Below, in pieces: positions 26,552-35,880 of a DNA stretch of 64,000 bases. The position numbers and the translations under genes are program-made. Origin of the DNA: Nocardioides pinisoli (GTDB lineage: Bacteria; Actinomycetota; Actinomycetes; Propionibacteriales; Nocardioidaceae); NCBI RefSeq assembly GCF_024199985.1, contig NZ_JANARS010000005.1:62001-126000 (forward strand), written 5' to 3'. Position 1 is the stretch's first letter. Every line of letters starts with the position of its first letter. Below the pieces are notes generated by a model that saw only the letters and a program-made list of their open reading frames with translations, ran no database searches and was not told the DNA's origin.

Positions 26552-27658
26552 ATGTCTGCACGGACCCCTCTCGTCAAGAACTCCGGGCCCAGCCTCGGCG
26601 GGGTACGCCTGGCGGACCGGCTCGGCAGCAGGGAGAACAACTTCGACGTGCTGCGCCTGGTGGCGGCGTGGTCGGTGCTCGTGTCGCACTCGTTCGCGTT
26701 GGTCGGGCGTCACGAGCCGCTGCACCAGTTCGGCACCACGCTGGGCAACGTCGGCGTCCTGGTCTTCTTCGCTGTCAGCGGCCTGCTGATCCGCCGCAGT
26801 TGGGAGCACGACCCCTCGCCCCGCGACTTCTGGGTCAAGCGCGCCCTGCGTCTGTTGCCCGCCTTGGCGACGCTCGCGGTCGTGACCGCGTTCGTCCTGG
26901 GACCGCTCGTGACGAGTCGGTCCCTGTCGTCCTACTTCTCCTCGTGGGAGACGTGGATCTACCCGGTGCGGATCACCCTGCTCTACACGTTCGGCGCCCC
27001 GCTACCCGGCGTCTTCGACGGCAACCTCTACCCCGGCGTCAACGGACCGCTGTGGAGCCTCCCGGTCGAGGTCTTCGCCTACTTCTGCCTCTTCCTGCTG
27101 GGTGTGGCGGGACTGCTGGGGCGCCGTTGGCTGGTCACCACGCTCGCGGGGCTGAGCCTGGTCTGGGCGGCCTGGTGGGTGCCCCACACCTCGGAGGCCG
27201 TGGGGGCGATCTACGTCCTGTCGGCCTTCGCGCTCGGGGCCGCGGCCTACACCTGGCGCGACCGGCTCGTCCTCGCCTGGCCCGTGGCCCTCGCCCTGGT
27301 GCCGGCGTGCATCGCGGCGGGCCTCGGTCCGGAGGCGGTGCGGGTGCTGGTGTGGACGCCGGCCGCCGTCTACCTGTCCTACTGGTTCGCCTACGCCGTC
27401 CCTCCCGTGGGCCAGGTGCTCGTGCGGTGGGGTGACGCGTCCTACGGCGTCTACATCTGGGCGTTCCCCGTGCAGCAGGCGCTCGTGCAGTGGGGCGTCG
27501 ACGACCCGTGGCTGGTGATGGCCATCGCGACGCCCGTGGTCTGGCTGCTCGCGATCGCGTCCTGGCGACTGATCGAGCGGCCGGCGCTGCGCCACAAGCC
27601 ACGTCCGACGGCACCCCTGGCGGGCGACCCGACGACCTTCCGGGACGCCGCCCCTTGA
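26552..27658 (+). CDS. Acyltransferase 3 family membrane protein
   Basis: A 368-residue protein with about 10 membrane segments. The N-terminal NNFDVLRLVAAWSVLVSHS carries the His of this family, and VGVLVFFAVSGLLIRRSW follows, where the FFxxSGxLI text is typical. Members put acetyl or other acyl groups on surface sugars, using a membrane-crossing acyl donor. It may modify the glycan made by this island. The ATG at 26552 is chosen over one at 26504 because the homology starts soon after it and a -10 box sits just upstream. Downstream is a large membrane protein on the same strand. Confidence 0.86.
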   Translation: MSARTPLVKNSGPSLGGVRLADRLGSRENNFDVLRLVAAWSVLVSHSFALVGRHEPLHQFGTTLGNVGVLVFFAVSGLLIRRSWEHDPSPRDFWVKRALRLLPALATLAVVTAFVLGPLVTSRSLSSYFSSWETWIYPVRITLLYTFGAPLPGVFDGNLYPGVNGPLWSLPVEVFAYFCLFLLGVAGLLGRRWLVTTLAGLSLVWAAWWVPHTSEAVGAIYVLSAFALGAAAYTWRDRLVLAWPVALALVPACIAAGLGPEAVRVLVWTPAAVYLSYWFAYAVPPVGQVLVRWGDASYGVYIWAFPVQQALVQWGVDDPWLVMAIATPVVWLLAIASWRLIERPALRHKPRPTAPLAGDPTTFRDAAP

Positions 27659-27689
27659 CCCCGTCCGCGGATCGCAGCGCACCGGCAGC

Positions 27690-27695
27690 TAGGCT
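27690..27695 (+). promoter_or_regulatory. -10 box (TAGGCT) of a probable leaderless mRNA
   Basis: TAGGCT ends 8 nt before the ATG at 27704, within the spacing seen for leaderless actinobacterial transcripts. No ribosome-binding site is seen. Confidence 0.45.
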
Positions 27696-27703
27696 CTGCC
27701 CTC

Positions 27704-29284
27704 ATGTCGAGGGGGAACCACGGGGCCACGCCCGCGACCACGAGGACGCCCTCGCGTCCCAGTGCCAGGACCGTTGCCGCGTGGCTCGCCACCTGCCTCG
27801 CCGCCTTCGTGGCGCTCGCCGGATGGTCGCTGGCCTCGCCGGTCGCGTCCTCACCCGACGACGACTACCACCTCGCCTCGATCTGGTGCGCCCAGGGCCT
27901 CGACGCCGACCGGTGCGCGCCCGTCGAAGGGGAGCCGGACCAACGCCTGCTCCCCTACCTCGCCTCAGGTGCCGCGTCCTGCTTCGCGACCGACTTCACG
28001 ATCAGCGCCTCCTGCCAGGACGACTTCACGTCCGATGCCCCTGCGGTCGCCACCGCCCACGGTAACTGGGCAGGCGCTTATCCCCCGTACTTCTACGCGG
28101 CGCTGTCGCTCTTGGTGGGGAGCGACGTGCCGGCAGCCGTCCTCACCATGCGCCTGGTGAACTCACTGATCGCAGTCGGCCTGGTTGCGGCCCTTGCGGT
28201 TCTGCTCCCGAGGCCTCGACGCCCGCTCGCCACGCTCCCGCTCCTCGTGACCGCGGTGCCGTTGTCGATGTCGATCCTCACCTCGACCAATCCCAGCTCC
28301 TGGTCGGTGTTGGGGGCTGCGGTCGTGTGGCCCGCGCTCTACGTCGCTTTCGAGGAGACGGGGTGGCGCCGCAACGGTCTGGCCGCACTGGCACTGGTGG
28401 GATCGTTCGTGGGCGCGGGCTCACGGGCCGACGGCTGCCTGATCGTGATGATGAGCATCGTGCTCGTGCTGATCCTTCGCGCACGCCACCTCAGGGCGGC
28501 CCCCCTGATCACGGGTGTGGGGGTGGCCTGCCTGCTTCTTGCGGGAACGATCCTCCTCCAGTCCGGTCACCGCGCCGTCATCGCGGACAGCTTCGGCCAG
28601 CTCGACCAGTCGCTGACCTTGAGCCAGCTGGTCCTGATGAACCTCGCCCAGCTGCCCACTCTCTGGCTCGGGATCTTCGGCTCCGGTCCGCTCGGCCGCA
28701 CCGGCTGGCTGGACACCCCCTTTCCCCCTGTCGTCCCGATGCTGACGATCGCCGTCTGGTTCCCGCTCCTGCTCCAGGGAAGCAGGCGGCTCTTTCCGGC
28801 CAAGGTCGTCGGGCTGGCGTTGGTGGGCGCCGCGCTCTTCGTCCAGCCGATGTACCTGCTCGTCCGATCAGGTGTGCTGGTGGGTCAGGGCGTCCAGCCG
28901 CGCTACCTGCTGCCGTTGATCGTGATCTTCACCGGCCTGTGCCTGCTCGACCATCGAGGTGTGACAGCACGCCTCTCACCCGCCGTCTACTGGACCGTCG
29001 TCGCCACGCTCACCCTGGCGCACTCGGTGGCGCTGCACATCCAGATCCGACGCTACGTCACCGGACTCGACGTCTCGTTCGTGCGGTTCGGGGACGACAC
29101 CGAGTGGTGGTGGGCCAGCGGTCCCGGCCCCACTGCGACGTGGATCATCGCGTCGATCGGCTTCGCCGTGTTCACGGCGGCGGTGCTGCGGCAGGCGCTC
29201 GCAGCCCCGGATCGGCCTCGCGGATCCGCTCGCGCAGGATCCGGTGCGGATCGATCATCGGCGACGCCACTGCGCTCGGCGTGA
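27704..29284 (+). CDS. DUF2142-like polytopic membrane protein, possible glycan polymerase or transferase
   Basis: A 526-residue protein with a first membrane segment at about 26-46, a long outside loop rich in Asp and Cys (SPDDDYHLASIWC to SCQDDF), then about 10 more segments. The SSPDDDYH motif just after the first segment and GVQPRYLLPLI near the end match the DUF2142 family, which is GT-C-like. Four cysteines in the first loop could form disulfides. Its role in polymerisation or sugar transfer is inferred from topology and neighbours. Its last 113 bp overlap the convergent tandem-GT2 gene. Confidence 0.68.
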   Translation: MSRGNHGATPATTRTPSRPSARTVAAWLATCLAAFVALAGWSLASPVASSPDDDYHLASIWCAQGLDADRCAPVEGEPDQRLLPYLASGAASCFATDFTISASCQDDFTSDAPAVATAHGNWAGAYPPYFYAALSLLVGSDVPAAVLTMRLVNSLIAVGLVAALAVLLPRPRRPLATLPLLVTAVPLSMSILTSTNPSSWSVLGAAVVWPALYVAFEETGWRRNGLAALALVGSFVGAGSRADGCLIVMMSIVLVLILRARHLRAAPLITGVGVACLLLAGTILLQSGHRAVIADSFGQLDQSLTLSQLVLMNLAQLPTLWLGIFGSGPLGRTGWLDTPFPPVVPMLTIAVWFPLLLQGSRRLFPAKVVGLALVGAALFVQPMYLLVRSGVLVGQGVQPRYLLPLIVIFTGLCLLDHRGVTARLSPAVYWTVVATLTLAHSVALHIQIRRYVTGLDVSFVRFGDDTEWWWASGPGPTATWIIASIGFAVFTAAVLRQALAAPDRPRGSARAGSGADRSSATPLRSA

Positions 29285-30842
29285 ACGGGTCCTCCTCGGG
29301 GATCCCCCAGCGTCGTACGACGGCGTAGCGCTCCCACGCCTCCGCCTTGCCCTCGCGGGTGCGCGACTCGAAGTGGAACAGCTCGCAGTTGGCCACCCAG
29401 ACGATCGAGCGACCGACGTGGCGGACCTTGTAGCAGAGGTCGACGTCGTTGAAGTTGGCCGGCAGGGTCTCGGTGAAGCCGCCGACCTCGAAGTAGGTCT
29501 CGCGCGTCATCGCCGCGCACGCTGCGGTCACGCCGCTGACCTCGCGGTTGACCACCAGCTCGCCGAACGGCCCCGCCTCGTCGCGCGTCCAGAACCGGAA
29601 CGGGTGACGGTAGTGCGTGCCCCAGTAGGCGTGACAGGCGTGCTGGACGGTGCTGTCGGCGAAGTAGAGCTTGGCCCCGGTCATCCCGACCCGGGGGTCG
29701 TCGAGGGGCGCGACGAGGTTCTCCAGCCAGCGGTCGGAGATCACCTCGACGTCGTCGTTGAGGAGCACCAGCCGCTCGCCGGTGGCGGCGACGGCACCGA
29801 GGTTCATCTTCTCGCTGTAGTTGAAGGGCTTGGCGTAGGGCACGAGCACCAGACGGTCACCGGCCACCTCGCGCAGCTGCTCGAGCACCTCGGGCGGGGT
29901 GGGCGCGTCGTGCACGACGACCACCTCCACGTCCTGGTGCCGGGTGCGGGCCAGGAGCGAGCGCACGGCCTCCACGACCATCACCCGCCGGCGGCCGAAG
30001 ACGATGTCGGACTGACCCAGCGTCGGGATGACCACCGACACGCGGATACCCGGGTCGAGCTCGCGGTGGATGACGTAGCGGCCGGGCTCGGCGCCCTGGT
30101 CGACACGGCCCGCGACACCCGTGCGGTCGAGGTGGTCCTGCACGGCGCGCTGGCCGGCGACGGTGGCGTAGGGCTTGGCGTCGATGGCCGCGGAGGCCGA
30201 GCCGGCCACCGCCCGCCAGTGGTAGAGCACCTCGGGGATGTGCACGACCCGCCGGGCGACCTCGCCCACGCGCAGGGCCAGGTCGTGGTCCTGCGACCCG
30301 TCGTAGCCCTCGCGGAAGCCCCCGACCTTGCGCACCACCGACGTGCGGATGACGGACAGGTGCGAGGTGTACATCTGGCCACGGAGCCGCTCCGGGGACC
30401 AGTCGGGCTTGGCGAAGCGACCGTAGGTGCGGCCGCGGTCGTCGACCTTGTCCTCGTCGGAGTAGAGGTAGTCGACGTCGTCGTGATCAGCGATCCAGCG
30501 TGCGTTGACCTCGAGCGCGTCGGAGGTCAGCAGGTCGTCGTGGTCGAGCAGCACGACGAACTCACCACGCGCCGCCTCGATGCCGTCGTTGGAGGCGGCC
30601 ACGATGTGCCCGTTGACGTCACGCTCGAGCAGCCGGATCCGCTCGTCGGCCAGCATGTGGCGGGTGATCGTCGCGACGACACGCGGGTCCGTGGAGGCGT
30701 CGTCGACCAGGATCCACTCCCAGTCGCGGTGCTCCTGGCCGAGCACCGAGGCGATGGTCTCCTCGAGCACCTCGATCGGCGGGTCGAAGACCGGGGTGAC
30801 GATGGAGAAGAGCGGGGCGTCGCCGCCGCGCGCCGGGCTCAC
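29172..30842 (-). CDS. Tandem-domain GT2 glycosyltransferase
   Basis: A 556-residue protein with two GT-A domains in line. Domain 1 (about 10-240) has SIVTPVFDPP, VDDASTDPRV and LLDHDDLL. Domain 2 (about 268-520) has VSVVIPTLGQSDI, YSEKMNLGA and LLNDDVEVIS, then VDLCYKVRHVGRSIVW. Both acidic metal sites look intact. This matches two-domain enzymes of O-antigen and rhamnan assembly, which can add two linkages or alternate. The start is a GTG at 30842 that overlaps the stop of the small coiled-coil gene (GTGA), so the two are cotranslated. Specificity unknown. Confidence 0.84.
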   Translation of the reverse strand: MSPARGGDAPLFSIVTPVFDPPIEVLEETIASVLGQEHRDWEWILVDDASTDPRVVATITRHMLADERIRLLERDVNGHIVAASNDGIEAARGEFVVLLDHDDLLTSDALEVNARWIADHDDVDYLYSDEDKVDDRGRTYGRFAKPDWSPERLRGQMYTSHLSVIRTSVVRKVGGFREGYDGSQDHDLALRVGEVARRVVHIPEVLYHWRAVAGSASAAIDAKPYATVAGQRAVQDHLDRTGVAGRVDQGAEPGRYVIHRELDPGIRVSVVIPTLGQSDIVFGRRRVMVVEAVRSLLARTRHQDVEVVVVHDAPTPPEVLEQLREVAGDRLVLVPYAKPFNYSEKMNLGAVAATGERLVLLNDDVEVISDRWLENLVAPLDDPRVGMTGAKLYFADSTVQHACHAYWGTHYRHPFRFWTRDEAGPFGELVVNREVSGVTAACAAMTRETYFEVGGFTETLPANFNDVDLCYKVRHVGRSIVWVANCELFHFESRTREGKAEAWERYAVVRRWGIPEEDPFTPSAVASPMIDPHRILRERIREADPGLRAPAAAPPP

Positions 30843-31207
30843 CGCAGCCGCCGGCGCACCGCGCGCGCGACGCGTCGCGGGAACGACGTCTGCGCCGACG
30901 CGAGCTCGGCCTCGAGCTGGGCGACCCGGCTGCGCAGCCGCTTGACCTGCTCCTCGTGGCGCGTACGGGAGCGGTCGAGACGCTGCTGGAGCTCGTCGCG
31001 GCGCGCCGTCGTGCGCCTGAGCTTGCGCGTGGTCAGCCGGAGCTCCTGGGCGAGCCGGGTCAGGTCACGGTTGACGCGGCCGACCTCGGCGTCGCTGCCG
31101 ATGACCTGGTCACGGCTCAGGAGCAGCTCGTGACGGACCTCGGCGACCTCCCGGCGGAGCCGCTCGATCTCCGGCTCGCCCGTCGGTGTCGTCGCGTCCT
31201 GGGTCAC
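30839..31207 (-). CDS. Small coiled-coil protein of unknown function
   Basis: A 122-residue, highly charged protein. Residues about 12-108 form one long predicted coiled coil (for example RLRREVAEVRHELLLSRDQ and DRSRTRHEEQVKRLRSRVAQ), ending in a very basic tail, RRVARAVRRRLR. No signal peptide or membrane segment is seen. The GTG at 31207 has GGAGGAG about 8 nt upstream. It is translationally coupled to the tandem GT2 gene, so it may scaffold or measure chain length for that enzyme, as coiled coils do in some O-antigen systems. That role is speculation. Confidence 0.7.
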   Translation of the reverse strand: MTQDATTPTGEPEIERLRREVAEVRHELLLSRDQVIGSDAEVGRVNRDLTRLAQELRLTTRKLRRTTARRDELQQRLDRSRTRHEEQVKRLRSRVAQLEAELASAQTSFPRRVARAVRRRLR

Positions 31208-31271
31208 CCTGTCTCCTCCGCCTGCTGCCGCGCGCGGGTGCGCGCCGGTCCTGCTCCGTGCGCGCGTCAGG

Positions 31272-32000
31272 CTATCCCAACGCCGGGCCGCCGCCGGGCA
31301 GGCCCGTCGACGGCACGATCGCGCTCCGGCCCGCCCACGAACCGTGCTCCGAGATCGCCCGGAAGCGGTAGGTCGCGAACTCGTGGTGGAAGTCGCGACG
31401 GTCCCGCTCGGCCATCGCCGCGGAGTGTCGCGACGGGTCGGGGACGACCGAGCGTCCGTGGACCATGTCCTCCATCTCCTGCACGGTCCGCCACACCGAG
31501 AAGGTGGAGACGGTGCGCGGCGGGCGGAGCGCCGCCACGGCGAGCGTCACGCCCGGGTGGTCGCGCACGAGTCGCTCGACCGGCCGGCCGCTGCGGAGGA
31601 ACCGGGGCAGCTCGGGGATCCGCATGCGCGCCAGGGTGACGGCCACGACGGGCTCGTCCTGCCGCCAGGTGCCGGCCCGCACGGGCAGTCCCGGGAGCGC
31701 GGCGACGGTCGACCAGCGGCGCAGGAACTCGAGGCGGACGTGCCAGCCTCCGGCGAGGTCGCGCCCCAGGGCGTCGCGGGCCAGGAAGCGCTCGAGCGCG
31801 GCCTCGTCGCGCCACTGCGCGAAGACGGCGAGCCGGTGGACCTGCAGGCGGTCCGGCGACACGATCGGTGCCCCGAGCCGCATGAGGGACAGGCACTCGA
31901 GGTGGTCGAGGCCGGGCGTCGACGGGGCCGGGCCGCGGAGGAGCGCGCGCACGCCGACCCGTCGCGGCACCTCGGCGAGGTGGAAGGAGTGGATCGTCAC
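31272..32000 (-). CDS. CrtA-like (spheroidene monooxygenase family) protein
   Basis: A 242-residue protein resembling the CrtA family. It has LSLMRLGAPI near residue 45, then EPVVAVTLARMRIPELPRFLRS and TFSVWRTVQEMEDMVHGRS, the order seen in CrtA homologues. FHHEFATYRFRAISEHGSW forms the C-terminal block. CrtA makes keto-carotenoids in photosynthetic bacteria, but many actinobacteria carry homologues with no known role, and no carotenoid gene is present here. The GTG at 32000 overlaps the stop of the next upstream gene by 4 nt, so the two form a unit. Confidence 0.65.
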   Translation of the reverse strand: MTIHSFHLAEVPRRVGVRALLRGPAPSTPGLDHLECLSLMRLGAPIVSPDRLQVHRLAVFAQWRDEAALERFLARDALGRDLAGGWHVRLEFLRRWSTVAALPGLPVRAGTWRQDEPVVAVTLARMRIPELPRFLRSGRPVERLVRDHPGVTLAVAALRPPRTVSTFSVWRTVQEMEDMVHGRSVVPDPSRHSAAMAERDRRDFHHEFATYRFRAISEHGSWAGRSAIVPSTGLPGGGPALG

Positions 32001-32848
32001 GACACCCGCTCGAGCTTGTAGTGCAGCCGGACCGCCGAGGCCGTCCACAGCCGCAGCTCGTGGTCGGTCCGCAGCACCCCGTCGGCGTCGACGTAGAGGT
32101 GGAAGGTCTCGTGGAGCGGGACCCGCGCGGCGTGGGCACGACGGTCGCGGACGACGACGTACGCCCCGTCCTGGCCGAAACGGCCGCGCGGCGACTCCAG
32201 GACCAGGTCGCCGTCCTCGGTGACGCGGGGGCGCAGGAACACCTGCACGTTGCCCGACTCGAGCGGGAACGCGACGTGGACGCTGGGCCGGTCGGCGCCG
32301 GGCAGGGTGCGCGCCGAGTAGGCGCCGCTGAAGACCGGCCTGCCGCTGCCGCGCAGCGTGCGGGTCCACGCGGCCGCCACCTGGTCGCCGTGCCGGTCGC
32401 GGATCGGGGTGACCCGGCTGTCCATGCCGCGGGCGACGTCGAGGGGGCGCATGGGCAGGGCGAGCTGCTCGACCCGTCGACCCCAGAGCCGTGCGACCAG
32501 CTCACCGGCCGGCCAGAAGACCGGCGACCAGCCCGACCACACCTCCATGTGCCACGCCGCCGTGCGCTCGTAGAAGTCGCGGACCTCCGGTCGCAGCCGC
32601 GCCGAGTCGAAGCCCGGACCGTCGAGCGCCGCCATGGAGGGCAGCAGCCCGGCCTGCGGCTCGTCAGCGCCGAGCCCACCTCCGTGCCGGGCGGCCTCGG
32701 CCGCGAGCCAGTCGTCGCCCACGCGGGGCACCCGGCTCACGGGTGCGTCGAGCCACCGCTCCCGACCCTCGAGGTCGACCTCACGACCCGTGAGCTGCCA
32801 GAACTTCCGGGAGCCGAGGTCCAGCACGTGTGGCACGAGCCGGATCAT
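31997..32848 (-). CDS. Conserved-looking protein of unknown function
   Basis: I do not recognise this 283-residue protein. It is soluble-looking, with no signal peptide. The N-terminal half is Arg- and Trp-rich (RKFWQLTGREVDLEGRERW, EVWSGWSPVFWPAGEL). The C-terminal half looks beta-rich (HVAFPLESGNVQVFLRP, ESPRGRFGQDGAYVVV). It ends in LHYKLERVS. Its stop overlaps the GTG of the CrtA-like gene, so the pair is probably one functional unit. It is divergent from the phosphoesterase gene with 47 bp between starts. Confidence 0.65.
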   Translation of the reverse strand: MIRLVPHVLDLGSRKFWQLTGREVDLEGRERWLDAPVSRVPRVGDDWLAAEAARHGGGLGADEPQAGLLPSMAALDGPGFDSARLRPEVRDFYERTAAWHMEVWSGWSPVFWPAGELVARLWGRRVEQLALPMRPLDVARGMDSRVTPIRDRHGDQVAAAWTRTLRGSGRPVFSGAYSARTLPGADRPSVHVAFPLESGNVQVFLRPRVTEDGDLVLESPRGRFGQDGAYVVVRDRRAHAARVPLHETFHLYVDADGVLRTDHELRLWTASAVRLHYKLERVS

Positions 32849-32895
32849 GCCAGTGTCGAGGCGTCTGCGGCGTGCCGATCGGGAAGGATCCCCCC

Positions 32896-33696
32896 ATGAG
32901 GGTCGGACTGATCGGCGATGTCGAGGGCGAGACCAGCGCCGTGGTCGAGTGCCTGCGGGTGCTGGGCGAGCGCGGCGACGTGGAGGTGGCCTACCAGCTC
33001 GGCGACCTCCGGTTCGGGATGGGACCGGACCCCGACGGCCTGCTCGCAGGGATCGAGGCGGCCTGCGCGGCGTACGGCATCACGCTGCACTGCATCACCG
33101 GCAACCACGAGAACTGGGCGCGGCTCGACGCGCTCTGGGCAGAGCGACGGTGGCAGTCAGCCGACGGGAGCCTGCGTCCGCTGACGGTCAGCGAGCACGT
33201 CACCATGCTGCCGCGCGGCCATCGGTGGACGCTGGGCGGACGGACCTTCCTCGCCCTCGGGAGCGCGCCGTCGATCAACCGGCACCTGCTGACGGAGGGG
33301 GTGGACTGGTGGCCGTCCGAGGTCCTGCGCGACGAGCACGTCGAGGCGGCCGTCGCGGGCGGTCCGGTCGACGTGATGCTCACCCACGACAGTCCGCGGT
33401 CCCCCTACTGCGTGCCGGCCGTCGAGGCGATCCTGCGGCGCAACGTCAGGGAGAACCCGATGTGCTGGCCGGCCTCGTCCCTCGCCTACGCGGACGAGGG
33501 CATGGCCCAGGTGACGCGGGCGGTGCTCGGCGTGCGTCCCCGACTCCTCGCCCACGGCCACTTCCACGTCGCCGACGAGGACCGGGTCCGCCTCCCCGGT
33601 GGCGACGCGGACACCACCATCTGGTCCCTCGCGGCCCGGCACGACCCGGGCAACGTGCGGGTGCTCGACCTGGAGACGCTCGCCGATCCGTCGTGA
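32896..33696 (+). CDS. Calcineurin-like metallophosphoesterase
   Basis: A 266-residue phosphoesterase with the family motifs in order: GDVEG (residues 7-11), QLGDLRFG, TGNHENW, LTHDSPRSPYC and AHGHFHVADED. The first motif normally reads D-x-H; here Asp8 is followed by Glu10 instead of His, so one metal ligand is changed. Other ligands (Asp, Asn-His, His, His-x-His) are present. The substrate is unknown. The ATG at 32896 follows GGGAAGGA about 7-8 nt upstream. It ends the island on this side, converging with the radical SAM gene. Confidence 0.85.
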   Translation: MRVGLIGDVEGETSAVVECLRVLGERGDVEVAYQLGDLRFGMGPDPDGLLAGIEAACAAYGITLHCITGNHENWARLDALWAERRWQSADGSLRPLTVSEHVTMLPRGHRWTLGGRTFLALGSAPSINRHLLTEGVDWWPSEVLRDEHVEAAVAGGPVDVMLTHDSPRSPYCVPAVEAILRRNVRENPMCWPASSLAYADEGMAQVTRAVLGVRPRLLAHGHFHVADEDRVRLPGGDADTTIWSLAARHDPGNVRVLDLETLADPS

Positions 33697-33723
33697 CGGC
33701 GGGCGCCACGGGCGACCGGCGCG

Positions 33724-35712
<1,989 letters not shown>

Positions 35713-35825
35713 GACAGCAACACCTCGACAGGGCTAGGGACGTGGTCGGGGACCGGGGAAGGGCGGGCGCAGCGGCTGCACCGACCCCCACAGGTTACGT
35801 CCCCGCCGGTGGTGCGGCCTACTCA

Positions 35826-35880
35826 CGGCGGATCAGCGGCGGATCAGCGGCGGGTCAGCGGAGGGTCAGCGGCGGATCGG
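35826..35880. repeat. 11-bp tandem repeat, 5 copies, at the 3' end of rodA
   Basis: Five head-to-tail units of CGGCGGATCAG with small changes (CGGCGGGTCAG, CGGAGGGTCAG, CGGCGGATCGG) run from the rodA-radical SAM gap into the last rodA codons. The rodA stop codon lies inside unit 4. The unit length is near one helical turn. Confidence 0.85.

Noticed and set aside
32896..33723. Terminator hairpin between the phosphoesterase and radical SAM genes
   Set aside because: Only weak GC-rich pairing is present in the 27-bp gap, with no clear stem-loop.
35826..35880. Possible CRISPR array
   Set aside because: The 11-bp units are directly adjacent with no spacers, and no cas genes are present.
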